A stretch of DNA of 64,000 nucleotides from Flavobacteriales bacterium. Its GTDB lineage: Bacteria; Bacteroidota; Bacteroidia; Flavobacteriales_F; PHOS-HE28. A model generated the notes under the pieces. The model made no database searches, had not been told where the DNA came from, and was given only the letters and a program-made list of their open reading frames with translations. The position numbers and the translations under genes are program-made. Of this stretch, positions 39,730 to 49,379 are shown one piece after another (position 1 is the first letter of the stretch; each line of letters opens with the position of its first letter). The DNA is taken from NCBI GenBank assembly GCA_016710685.1, contig JADJVC010000010.1, forward strand, positions 1-64,000, written 5' to 3'.

Positions 39730-40809
39730 ATGGTCTTGCCCAAAGCCGGCAGCCAGTTACCACCCCTGCCCGCCAAGGTGCAGCAGGTGAAAGCGGTGTT
39801 GGACCGCAAAGGGCAGGTGATCCTGTATGGTCCACCCGGCACGGGCAAGACCCATTGGGCGCGCATCGCCGCCCATGAACTGTCCGCGCGGGAGGCATTC
39901 AAGAAGTCCTTCGCACAACTCGATCCGAAAGAGAAGGAAGTGGTCCAAGGCTCCGGGCAAGGCGATGGCCTGGTCCGCATGTGCACGTTCCATCCGGCCT
40001 ATGGCTACGAGGATTTTCTGGAAGGATACCGACCGACCAGCACGAACGGCACATTGGGCTTCGAACGCCGCGATGGCATTTTCAAACGCCTGTGCCAGGA
40101 TGCCGCGAAAGCACCGGAACGGACGTACTACTTGTTGGTGGATGAGATCAACCGGGGCGACATACCGCGCATATTCGGCGAACTGCTCACGCTCTTGGAA
40201 ATGGACAAACGGGGCATGGCCTTGAGCCTTCCCTTAAGTGGTGAGCCATTCCGCGTACCAGCCAATGTGCGCTTGATCGGCACCATGAACACGGCAGACC
40301 GGTCCATCGCCTTGTTGGACACGGCGCTGCGCCGCCGCTTCGGCTTCATCGAATTGATGCCGGAGCCTGAGTTGTTGCGGGAGATGGTCTTCGAAAGCCT
40401 GCCCATCGCGGATTGGTTGAAAGTGCTCAATGGGGAGATCCGAAAGCGCTTGGGCAACGATGGGCGAAACTTGCAAATAGGGCACGCTTTCTTTATGCAG
40501 AAGGAATTGCCGATCGCCGATCCGGGCACGTTCCTGAAAGTGCTGCTTGAGGATATTGTGCCCCTGTTGGAAGAGTATTTCTATGATAGCCCCGAGGGAC
40601 TTTGCCAGCTCTTGGGAAGTACCATAATGGATCCGAAAGAGCAGCGGATAAACAGGGATCTACTTGCTCCGGGAAGGCGCGCAGATGTGATCGCCAGCTT
40701 GGCGCAATTACACCCTGAACTGCTTACTTCCGCGCAAGCAATGGACGCCGTTGAGGATGAAACGGAGGGTGAGGAAGAAGAAGAACAGGAAGAGCCCGCC
40801 ACGACATGA
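39730..40809 (+). CDS. mcrB: McrB-type AAA+ GTPase, motor half
   Basis: 359 residues. Walker A is LYGPPGTGKTHW (about 33-44) and Walker B LLVDEINRGDIPR (about 135). The McrB consensus MNTADRSIALLDTALRRRF (about 186) identifies the family. In McrBC the AAA+ ring translocates DNA and McrC cleaves, usually at modified cytosines. The ORF lacks its own recognition domain because that lies in the preceding in-frame ORF. A stop at 39679 separates them; if it is an error, McrB is ~774 residues. The C-terminus is acidic (EGEEEEEQEE). The start of mcrC overlaps its end (ATGA). Confidence 0.9.
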   Translation: MVLPKAGSQLPPLPAKVQQVKAVLDRKGQVILYGPPGTGKTHWARIAAHELSAREAFKKSFAQLDPKEKEVVQGSGQGDGLVRMCTFHPAYGYEDFLEGYRPTSTNGTLGFERRDGIFKRLCQDAAKAPERTYYLLVDEINRGDIPRIFGELLTLLEMDKRGMALSLPLSGEPFRVPANVRLIGTMNTADRSIALLDTALRRRFGFIELMPEPELLREMVFESLPIADWLKVLNGEIRKRLGNDGRNLQIGHAFFMQKELPIADPGTFLKVLLEDIVPLLEEYFYDSPEGLCQLLGSTIMDPKEQRINRDLLAPGRRADVIASLAQLHPELLTSAQAMDAVEDETEGEEEEEQEEPATT

Positions 40810-42157
40810 ACGAAGTGCGGCTCCGGGAATGGTCCACGGTGGAAGCACAGGATGAGCGCGTGCGCGGCCTTGATCTCGAGCAGCATCCACGTATGCGGGA
40901 GCTGGCACGAAGGCTCACGGACGTGGGACTCCTGAGCATACGGGAAGACCGGCAAGGACTACGCATCAGGTCCAAGGCCCACGTGGGCCGCGTTGATCTG
41001 GGAGTTTGTTCGGTTGTGATCGAACCGAAGTTGCCGCTCAAACGCTTTCTCAACCTCTTGCGGTTCGCATACGGTTTCCGGAAATTGGAGATGCTGGATG
41101 CCACGTTACAAGGCATGGCTGAACACGGTCTCGCTGAACTGTTGGTGCACCAGTTCCTTCAAGAGACCGGTGAGATCATGCAACGCGGCCTGCGTCGGCA
41201 ATACCGGCGGAAGGTGGAGCACTTGGGCACACCGCGCGGAAAGCTCCTGTTCGGTGGCTTGGCACGTGGGCGTGGCTGGGATACGGCTGTGCTGGAATGC
41301 GAACACCACGAGCGCAACCCCGACAATCCATTGAATGCCGCTTTGCTTTTCGGTCTGGGCCTTGTGCCCCGCATCACCAAGGACATCGCGTTGCGCTCCA
41401 AGGCGAGGCGCTTGGCAATGCACCTGAAAGAAGAGGTGAGCGATCGACCTTTCAATTCGATCCAACTCCAGCGGCTCATCACCCGGCTGGATCGGCAAAA
41501 CAAGCACTACACCAGTGCCTTGCAATTGGTCCAGTTGCTCTTGAGCGGCACGGGGTGGTACTGGAAGGCACAGACGTTAGATCTGTACCGGTGCCGGGAT
41601 TCCTGTTTGACATGAACCGCTTCTATCAAGCAGTGCTCGGCCGGTTCCTCCAGACCTTTCTGCCCGTGCATGAAGTGATTGAAGAACAGAGCATCAAGGG
41701 CATGTTCCGTTATGATCGGATCGAACAGGAACGTACACCAAGAGCCCCGCAACCTCGCCCTGATTTCGTTGTGAAACAGGCCGGGGAGGTGGTCGGTGTA
41801 TTCGATGCGAAGTACCGCGACCTCTCCGATAGGAGTTTGCCACGCGAGATGCTTTACCAGCTTTCGATCTATGCGCTGAGCGGATTGGATCCGAAGCGGT
41901 CAGCAGTGATTCTGTATCCTTCAGCATCGGGAACGCCAGCAGAACGCAGGATATGCATCACTGACCCCATCAACGGAACAGGCCTGGGGGAAGTCGTTTT
42001 GCGGGCGGTAAACCTTGAGATGTTGGAAGGCATCGTGCAGAGTGATGACAACCGTTTGAGGGATCAACAGGGCAGGGCCATGGCGATTGTCTTGATCTAC
42101 GGCACTGGCAACCTCGCCTCAACTGTTACATTGCCGAAAGAAGTATACCGAGCATAA
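40806..42157 (+). CDS. mcrC: McrC-type nuclease subunit (one frameshift)
   Basis: McrC binds the McrB ring and supplies the PD-(D/E)xK nuclease. The N-terminus contains LGVCSVVIEPKLPLKRFLNLLRFAYGF. The middle part has RGKLLFGG and CEHHERNPDNPLNAALL. After the break come PGFLFDMNRFYQAV and the catalytic PRPDFVV and VFDAKYRDL. The frame breaks at about 41555-41560 in an acgggg run: adding one G turns GTGWYWKA into GTGVVLEGTDV, joining the two frames perfectly. The repaired length is about 450 residues. It overlaps the mcrB end by four bases. Confidence 0.9.
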
Positions 42158-42294
42158 TGGCCCTATTTGATAGATGTTTGATAGTGTTGTTGATAGCTGA
42201 TGTGGACGCGCTTAAATGACTGATAAGCATTATGTTGTGCTTCGGACTTTGTTTGGTGGGGATTTGATTGCTGACTAAAAGGAGTATTGTAAAG
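42158..42294. other. AT-rich spacer before hsdR
   Basis: There are 137 bases, distinctly AT-rich, with repeated ttgatag words (42168-42222) and a good ribosome binding site, aaaaggag, about 10 bases before the hsdR ATG. It probably contains a separate promoter for hsdR. I saw no gene. Confidence 0.4.
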
Positions 42295-45200
42295 ATGGCA
42301 AAGACCAACACCAGCGAAGCCGGCCTTGAGGCCCTGATCGTAGCCGATATGACCGGCAACGGGGCGGGAACGATCAAGGGCGATGAAGCCAAGGACCTCA
42401 CCGCTGCTGTGGCCGATCCCGCCGGGACCTATGGCCAATGCTGGCTGCCCGGCGATGCCAGCGACTACGACCGCACCTACGCCGTGGACTTGCGCCAATT
42501 GCGCCTCTTTCTGGAAGCCACCCAACCGAAGCTGGCCGAAGAACTGGACTTGACCAATGACAGCCCCCGCCGCCGCACCTTCCTGCACCGCTTGCAAGGC
42601 GTGATCGCCAAGGAGGGCGTGATCCATGCGTTGCGCAAGGGCATCGATGACGGTCCGCTGCACATCGACCTCTACTACCCCACGCCCACGCCCGGCAACG
42701 CAAAAGCCTCACAGCACTATGCCGCGAACCGCTTCACCGTAACGCGCCAGTTGCAGTACAGCACGGACAACACCAAGCTGGCCTTGGACCTGTGTTGCTT
42801 CCTCAACGGTCTGCCCATCTTCACCTTCGAGCTGAAGAACAGCCTCACCAAGCAGACCGTAGAGGATGCCGTAGAGCAGTACAAGCGCGACCGCGACCCC
42901 AAGGAACTGCTCTTCCAATTCGGCCGCTGCGTAGCCCACTTCGCGGTGGACGATGCGCAGGTAAAATTCTGCACCGCGCTGAAGGGCAAGGCCAGTTGGT
43001 TCCTGCCTTTCGACCAAGGCTGGGATGATGGCGCGGGCAATCCGCCCAACCCCAACGGCCTCAAGACCGACTACCTGTGGAAGCGGATACTGGCGCCGAT
43101 GAGCCTGAGCAACATTCTGGAGAGCTTCGCGCAGGTGGTGGAATTCAAGGACGACCGGACGGGCCGCAAGAAGCAGACACAGATCTTTCCGCGCTACCAC
43201 CAATTGAGCGTTGTGCGGAAACTGTTGGGCCATGCAGGTACACACGGTGCAGGGCAGAAGTACTTGGTGCAGCACAGCGCGGGCAGCGGCAAGAGCAATA
43301 GCATCGCGTGGCTCGCACACCAGCTTACCGGGTTGGAGCACGAGGGCAAGGTGCTTTTTGATAGCATCATCGTCGTAACGGACCGTCGCAATTTGGACAA
43401 GCAGATCAGTGAGACCATCAAGCAGTTCACGCAAGTGCGCGCCGTGGTGGGCCATGCCGACCGCAGTGGCAGCTTGCGCGAAATGATCGAGGGCGGAAAG
43501 AAGATCATCATCAGCACCATCCAGAAGTTCCCGCACATCCTGGACGAGATCGGAAGCGCGCATGCCGGTCGGCGTTTCGCCATCATCATCGACGAAGCGC
43601 ACAGCAGTCAAGGGGGCAAGGCCAGCGCCGCGCTGAACACCGCGCTTGGCGGTGAGGAAGAGGAGGAGGACGAAACGCTGGAGGACAAAGTGAACGCCTT
43701 GATCGAGGCCAAGAAGCTGTTGCCCAACGCCAGCTACTTCGCCTTCACCGCCACACCGAAGCACAAGACGTTAGAGCTGTTCGGAGTGCCTTACGAGCAC
43801 GAGGGAAAGACGAAGTTCAAGCCTTTCCACAGCTACACCATGAAGCAGGCCATCCAAGAGGGCTTCATCATGGACGTGCTGAAATACTACACGCCGGTGG
43901 ACAGTTTCTACAAGCTGGTGAAGCGCGTGGAAGACGATCCGGAGTTCGACGCCAAACGCGCCAACAAAAAGCTGCGCCGCTATGTGGAAGGGCACGAGCA
44001 TGCCATCCGTATGAAAGCGGAGATCATGGTGGATCACTTTCACGACCAAGTATTGGCACAGAACAAGATCGGCGGCAAGGCCCGCGCGATGGTGGTAACG
44101 AATGGTATCCACCGCGCCATGCAATACTTCGCCGCCTTCAACGCGTATTTGCAGGAACGCAAGAGTCCGTACCGCGCCATCATCGCCTTCAGCGGTGAAC
44201 AGGAGCTGGACGGCAAGAAGGTGACGGAGGCCACGATGAACGGCTTTCCCAGCAACCAGATCGAAGAGCAGGTAGCAATGGACCCATACCGCTTCCTGAT
44301 CTGCGCGGACAAGTTCCAGACCGGCTATGACCAGCCACTGCTGCACACGATGTATGTGGACAAGACGCTCAACGGCATCAAGGCCGTGCAGACGCTGAGC
44401 CGCCTAAATCGCGCCCATCCGCAGAAGCGCGACGTGTTCGTTCTCGACTTCATGAACGACACGGACACCATCGAGACGTCCTTCGCGGATTTCTACCGCA
44501 CCACCATCCTCAGCGAAGCCACCGACCCCAACAAGCTCCACGACCTGAAGAGCGATTTGGACGCACATCAGCTCTACACCTACGAACTCATCGATGGCTT
44601 CGTGGCCAACTACTTGGGCGGTGCCTCCCGCGACACGCTCGACCCCGCGCTGGATGCTACCGTGGCCCGCTACGTCGCCGACCTCGACGAGGACCATCAG
44701 GTGGATTTCAAGAGCAAGGCCAAGGCCTTCTGCCGCACCTACGGCTTCCTCAGCGGCATCCTGCCCTACGGCAAACCCGGTTGGGAAAAGCTCAGCATCT
44801 TCCTGAACTTCCTTATCCCCAAGCTGCCCGCGCCACAGGAGGAAGACCTTTCCAAAGGCATCCTCGAGGCCATCGACATGGACAGCTACCGGGTGGAGAA
44901 GAAGGCCATCCAAGCCATCGCCCTGCCCGACACCGACAGCGAAATAGCGCCCATCCCCGGCACCGCCGGAGGTCGCAAGCCGGAACCCGAGCTGGACCAC
45001 CTGAGCAACATCATCAAGGTCTTCAACGAGCACTGGGGCAACATCCCGTGGGAGGACAAGGACCGCATCACCGAGCGCCTAACGAAGGAGATCCCGCCAA
45101 GGTCGCCGCCGACAGCGCCTACCAGAATGCCATCAAGAACAGCGACAAGCAGAACGCCCGTATCGAGATGGACAAGGCCCTGCTCCGCGTAATGATCGGC

Positions 45201-45317
45201 CTGATGAAGGACGAGACGCAGCTCTTCAAGGAGTTCAGCGACAACCCCGGCTTCAAGCGGTGGCTTGGGGATAGTGTTTTTGGGCAGACTTATGGGCAAG
45301 AGCCAAGGACCCCTTAA
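42295..45317 (+). CDS. hsdR: Type I restriction endonuclease subunit R (one frameshift)
   Basis: About 1007 residues from MAKTNTSEAGLE. The N-terminal nuclease shows LPIFTFELKNSLTKQ (catalytic ELK, ~residue 177). SF2 translocase motifs follow: HSAGSGKSNSIAW (Walker A, ~327), IIIDEAHSSQ (~430), AFTATPKHKT (~484), ICADKFQTGYDQP and LSRLNRAHPQKR (motif VI, ~702). The frame breaks at about 45093-45100 (IPPRSPP against KVAADSAYQNAIKNSD); one missing base repairs it, and the protein ends at 45317. HsdR translocates and cuts DNA as part of HsdR2M2S. It lies after McrBC rather than next to hsdMS. Confidence 0.94.
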
Positions 45318-45353
45318 GAAACTGGGCAAGCCTTTTGTAAGACAATCTGCATT

Positions 45354-45932
45354 ATGGCAAACAACATATTTCAGATCTGGGACGCATTGAGCAGGCAAAC
45401 GCCTTTCGCCGTCATCCGTGACTATTGGAAACCCGGTTACTATGTGATCGTGCAACGTGTCGAGTGTGAGAAGATGCCCTACGGCCAAGCTTTCGGGATA
45501 CCTGTATGCAATGGAAGGTACTCGGACCGATTGGAGTATGACAAGAAATGGGTAAAGACGGGGTTGATACCCTGTTGCGGCACTTATCAATGGACACATG
45601 TGCCGGACGTAAACCTAAATGTTGAGAGGCCGGGTGTTACCCAAGGCAGTGGCCAACTAAGTGCCCGTGTGCATACCGAAGCCTGTTATCTGCAATTCGG
45701 AAAGTACAATGGCCGAACAGTTAAGCAAGTCTTCAAAGAGCGGCCAAGCTATCTCACTTGGTTGATGGAGAACGTGGAGAGGTTCATGCTGGAGCCCTCC
45801 TCGATTACTGAGTTCGAGAGGGGTGGATTTCACTTTCCAGAGAAGACCAAGCAACTCAACGAACAAAAGATCACGCAGTTAGATGTTGGATTGCAGAAGT
45901 CCGTTCCAGCTCAAGACGGGGATAAACCTTGA
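45354..45932 (+). CDS. Protein with ExoX-C-like domain
   Basis: 192 residues. The first ~100 residues (QIWDALSRQTPFAVIRDYWK, YGQAFGIPVCNGRYSD) are unrecognised. Residues ~120-145 read LQFGKYNGRTVKQVFKERPS and then YLTWLMENVERF. This is the short domain seen at the C-terminus of ExoX-like exonucleases, where it is thought to bind DNA or partners. There is no nuclease domain here, so it may be an accessory or DNA-sensing protein of the island. It begins 36 bases after hsdR. Confidence 0.55.
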   Translation: MANNIFQIWDALSRQTPFAVIRDYWKPGYYVIVQRVECEKMPYGQAFGIPVCNGRYSDRLEYDKKWVKTGLIPCCGTYQWTHVPDVNLNVERPGVTQGSGQLSARVHTEACYLQFGKYNGRTVKQVFKERPSYLTWLMENVERFMLEPSSITEFERGGFHFPEKTKQLNEQKITQLDVGLQKSVPAQDGDKP

Positions 45933-46050
45933 ACTCGATACGCCTGAAAGCTAACTAGCCTAAAGAGGTCTGAAGCCGCTGAACCTTGCATTTGTTCCAC
46001 CCCACGATATATTGCGTGGCCGATCAACTTGACTTGACCTATTCCATTTC

Positions 46051-46639
46051 ATGGCCCTTTCCACCTTCTCCCAAAACTCCATCAAAGGCCGCGTGGCCGA
46101 AACCATCATCCAAGAGCTCTTCTTGGCACATGAGTTCAACGTGTTCCACTACGGCATGGAGCGGAGCATTCCCGGCATCGCACAGTTGACGCGCAAAACC
46201 TTCGGCGCGGTAAAACAGCAGATCGCAGCATGCCGGACTTCGTGGTGCAGGACCCGCGCAACAACAAGCTGCACTTCGTGGAAGTGAAATACCGCGCCAG
46301 CGGCGCGCCAGCATCGACGACATCAAGGGCGAGTACCCTTGGCCGCATGCCTTCTTCATCGTGGTGAGCAAGAAGCACATTAAGTGTTTGACGTACAAAC
46401 AGCTCGCGGCGGGCAAGGCCATCACGCCAGAATGCAACAACCTGCTGATCGTCCGTAAAGACCTGGATCTCCACCGGAATTTAATTGTGGATTTCGGGCA
46501 CATCGCGCAGAAGTTCTTTACGGGGTGTAGGTATAGAGGCGGACGAGCTGTTGGATTTTCCGTCCGACCGACAATGGCCGGTAATCACCTTTTGGCACAA
46601 CCATTGCCAAGTGGTCGTTACCAACAATGGCCAGAATAG
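46051..46639 (+). pseudogene. PD-(D/E)xK-like nuclease protein, frame broken twice
   Basis: Three frames together give one plausible protein. SIKGRVAETIIQELFLAHEF from ATG 46051 comes first, then MPDFVVQDPRNNKLHFVEVKYRASG (46230 on), then DIKGEYPWPHAFFIVVSKKH (about 46321 on) through RNLIVDFGHIAQKFF. The PDF...VEVKYR spacing matches a PD-(D/E)xK nuclease active site. Breaks lie at about 46220 and 46305. The last ~25 codons look unlike coding sequence, so the true end may be near 46535. Whether it is a real pseudogene or a base-call problem cannot be decided here. It is a likely island nuclease. Confidence 0.5.
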
Positions 46640-46714
46640 TTTTCAATAAGCGAAGCATTGCGACATTGCGGTCAGAACATGTAACGAACGGGTAACAGAA
46701 AAGCATAACCACCA

Positions 46715-47455
46715 ATGGCAAAATTCCTCAACACCACAGGCGTCTCCTATCACTTGGAAGAGTTGATCAAGTCCACTAAGGACCGCTTGATCCTGATCAG
46801 CCCGTATTTGCAGTTCACCGAGCGCATCAAGGAGCATTTGAAGAACCTGAACATCCAGAAACGCGACATCCGGATCGTTTATCGGGAGAATAAGTTGCAG
46901 ACGGATGAGCAGAATTGGTTGGCCGAACAGGTGGGCATAAGGACCAGTCTTTGCAAGAACCTGCATGCCAAATGCTACTTGAATGAGAACGAGGCCATCA
47001 TCACCTCGATGAACCTCTATGAGTTCTCGCAGATGAACAACAATGAAATGGGCATCCACCTCACCAAGTCCGGTGACCCGGAATTATATCAAGCGGCATA
47101 TGATGAAGTGCAGCGCCTGTTGACGATCAGTGAGGAGATCATGGTTACGGTGCGCACAGTCGCTCCTGCGGGGCGTGAAAAGCCGGAACGCAAGGTAGAA
47201 GAAGTCAAGGCGGTGGCTCCTAAATCAAACAGCAAGGCGAAGGGCTTCTGCATCCGCACCGGTGTAGAGATACCATTCAATGTGGAGAAGCCTCTTAGCT
47301 ACGACGCGTACAAAGCGTGGAACAAATACAGTGATGCGAACTACGCCGAGAAATTCTGCCATTTCTCCGGCGAACCCTCCCATGGAGAAACCTCTGTGGC
47401 AAAGCCTATCCTGAGGAAGAATTGGAGCAAGGCGAAGACGGCGCACCAGCTCTAA
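46715..47455 (+). CDS. Phospholipase D-like nuclease
   Basis: 246 residues. The N-terminal half is a single HKD-type PLD domain: RLILISPYLQ, then NLHAKCYLNENEAIITSMN with the H-x-K of the active site and the following Ser/Asn. Such single-copy enzymes work as dimers, often as nucleases. The C-terminal part (GFCIRTGVEIPFNVEKPLS, then FCHFSGEP) resembles a zinc-ribbon tail in which some usual Cys are replaced. The gene lies at the end of the defence island and fits an effector nuclease. Confidence 0.75.
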   Translation: MAKFLNTTGVSYHLEELIKSTKDRLILISPYLQFTERIKEHLKNLNIQKRDIRIVYRENKLQTDEQNWLAEQVGIRTSLCKNLHAKCYLNENEAIITSMNLYEFSQMNNNEMGIHLTKSGDPELYQAAYDEVQRLLTISEEIMVTVRTVAPAGREKPERKVEEVKAVAPKSNSKAKGFCIRTGVEIPFNVEKPLSYDAYKAWNKYSDANYAEKFCHFSGEPSHGETSVAKPILRKNWSKAKTAHQL

Positions 47456-47534
47456 ACAAATCCTTCCCCCAATTCCCCCATTCTCCCGAACTTCGGGCCC
47501 GGTACTTGCAATACCGCCTTTCAAACCCCTTCCC

Positions 47535-47941
47535 ATGCTCCGCACGACCATCGCCCTGTTCACCGTTACTACAGCGTTCAGCCTTTTCGCACAAGAGACG
47601 GCGCCCATGGCGGAACTGGCCGGCCCGCAGTGGACCGTCATCGGCAGCGGTGCTGCGGACGGCGCGTGCAAGCCTGGTGATGCCAGCTACGTGTTCAAGG
47701 CCGAACCAGCACAGGTAATGGTGAAGGAATGCGCAAGCGGCGCGTGGAAGGCGCGCACCGAGGCGGTCACCACGTGGAGCGCGAGCGGCAAGAGCAGCAT
47801 CGCCTTTGGCGGCGCGCGTTATGAGGTGAAGAGCCTGCCAGCCAGTGCACCGGCCTGCAAGGGCAATTCCCCTGCATGCGCCTGGCCACCGTGCCCGATG
47901 GCAAGACGGACGCCACGCGCACCATCTACCTGACCCACTGA
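47535..47941 (+). CDS. Small secreted protein (one frameshift)
   Basis: The N-terminal signal peptide is MLRTTIALFTVTTAFSLFAQ. The body is about 110 residues with several Cys (DGACKPGD, VKECASG, PACKGNS) that could form disulphides. The frame as read ends in an odd Ala/Pro/Arg tail. Adding one C in the cccc run near 47868-47872 gives CMRLATVPDGKTDATRTIYL and a stop overlapping the next ATG (TGATG at 47939-47943). I take that as the correct end. No family is recognised. Confidence 0.6.
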
Positions 47942-48417
47942 TGGAAGAAACGCCACCGAAGAAAACCACCGACTACTCCAAGGCGGTGACGCCGCTGTTG
48001 ACGGTGCTCGGCATCTCGGTTGGTGCCTGGCAGTTCACCAGCCAGATGAGCCACGAGAGCAAGATGGAGTTCACCCGCAGCATGTACAACAAGAAGCTGC
48101 AGGCCTACGAAGAGGTGGGCAGGGCCGTGGGCGACCTGCTGGTGGTGCCGCACGATGAGCAGTTGTGGATAAGCGCCACCGACACACTGGCGTTCGACAG
48201 TTGCCTGGAGCGATTCCGCACCTGCTACTGGGGCGTGCTGCCGCTGGTGGAGGACAGCACCGTGGAAACGGCGATGATCCAGTTCAAGGACATGGCGCGT
48301 TTCTACCGCCGGGGCGAGAACGACTACCACGACCTGGCGCGCGAAGGCATGAGCCTGATGAACGCGTGCAACAAGTCGCTGGAGAACCATTGGAGCAAGC
48401 CGAAGAAGGGGGAATAG
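47941..48417 (+). CDS. Membrane-anchored protein of unknown function
   Basis: 158 residues from MEETPPKKTTDYS. One hydrophobic helix near the N-terminus (AVTPLLTVLGISVGAWQF) is followed by a soluble alpha-helical region (MYNKKLQAYEEVGRAVGDLL, MSLMNACNKSLENHW). No known domain was recognised. It is directly coupled to the secreted protein upstream by TGATG overlap, so the two are probably expressed together. Confidence 0.6.
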   Translation: MEETPPKKTTDYSKAVTPLLTVLGISVGAWQFTSQMSHESKMEFTRSMYNKKLQAYEEVGRAVGDLLVVPHDEQLWISATDTLAFDSCLERFRTCYWGVLPLVEDSTVETAMIQFKDMARFYRRGENDYHDLAREGMSLMNACNKSLENHWSKPKKGE

Positions 48418-48445
48418 GAGCGGGGCGCCTACTTCCTGCCGGCAT

Positions 48446-48502
48446 CGCGGACCTGCTCCGTGCGGAGCAAAGGAGCCGGTGAAGCGAGCTTGCATCGGCG
48501 CC
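48446..48502. repeat. 57-base direct repeat, copy A
   Basis: Begins cgcggacctgctccgtgcgg and ends gcttgcatcggcgcc. The same 57 bases recur at 49271-49327 in the same orientation. It contains a small hairpin, gctccgtgcggagc. The rest of the 334-base gap (48418-48751) shows no gene. Confidence 0.75.
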
Positions 48503-48751
48503 AGCGGCGTAAGGTTTTTCCACAGATCTCACAGATCGCGCAGATGAATGCAGGGCGCGCGGCAAGGACTTATGCCAGCTGTGGATAAAAGTTGGGGGCT
48601 TTGGATTTCGGGAGGGCCTGCGGCCAGAACCGCCTTCCACACCGGCACGGAACCCACCTACCCACTAAGGGGGATATTGGCCCATTCACGCACAACCGCC
48701 CCGGAGAGCGATCTACCTTCAGCATCAGATCCATCAAAACCCCACCCGAAC

Positions 48752-49210
48752 ATGAAGACCAAACAGATCTTTCCACTCGTGCTTGTCGCTTGCCTTTTCG
48801 CCTCCACGGCGTTCGCTCAAGACGACGATAAATTCACCCCGGGCAACGTGGTGTTGATGTCCATGATCCGCACGGACGCCAACATGCAGGACGACTACCT
48901 GAAGCAGCTCAGCACCTACTACGTGCCGATGATGACCAAGGCCAAGGAGCAAGGGCTCATCCTCGATTTCAAACTGCTCACGGGCGCCAGCGCCAACGAA
49001 GATGACTTCGACGTGATGCTGATGGTGGAGTACAAGAACCTGGGGTCCTTGGATCCCGATCCCGCTCGGAAGGCCAAGTGGGAAGCCATCCGGAAGGAGT
49101 TGGACACCGCGATGGGCGGCGAGGAAAAGTCCAAGGAGATGGTTAAGAACTACGAGAACATCCGCGACATGAAGGGCAATAAGATGATGCGGGTACAAAT
49201 TCCGAAGTAA
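48752..49210 (+). CDS. Small secreted protein of unknown function
   Basis: 152 residues from MKTKQIFPLVLVACLFASTAFAQ, a clear signal peptide. The mature part is about 130 residues, rich in Lys, Asp and Met (DDYLKQLSTYYVPMMTKAKE, VMLMVEYKNLG). It has the look of an antibiotic-biosynthesis-monooxygenase-like ferredoxin-type fold, but I am not sure. It is bounded by the two copies of the 57-base direct repeat, with a strong terminator after its stop. Confidence 0.65.
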   Translation: MKTKQIFPLVLVACLFASTAFAQDDDKFTPGNVVLMSMIRTDANMQDDYLKQLSTYYVPMMTKAKEQGLILDFKLLTGASANEDDFDVMLMVEYKNLGSLDPDPARKAKWEAIRKELDTAMGGEEKSKEMVKNYENIRDMKGNKMMRVQIPK

Positions 49211-49242
49211 CGGTTGTGATCGGCAGGGTCACTATGAAGGAG

Positions 49243-49268
49243 GCCGCCGAAGGGCGGCTTTCCTTTTT
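49243..49268 (+). terminator. Rho-independent terminator
   Basis: A perfect 6-bp stem, gccgcc / ggcggc (49243-49248, 49253-49258), with a gaag tetraloop is followed by tttcctttttc. It lies 33 bases after the stop of the secreted protein gene. Confidence 0.75.
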
Positions 49269-49270
49269 CA

Positions 49271-49327
49271 CGCGGACCTGCTCCGTGCGGAGCAAAGGAG
49301 CCGGTGAAGCGAGCTTGCATCGGCGCC
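49271..49327. repeat. 57-base direct repeat, copy B
   Basis: Identical by eye to 48446-48502 and in the same orientation. It lies between the terminator and the next gene. Confidence 0.75.
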
Positions 49328-49379
49328 TGCTGCCAGCGGTGGATCACTTACCTTTCCTGCTCGCCCGCATCCCAACGCC

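Noticed and set aside
31770..47455. The defence island as a prophage or integrative element
   Set aside because: No integrase, capsid, terminase or tRNA attachment site was visible at either end.
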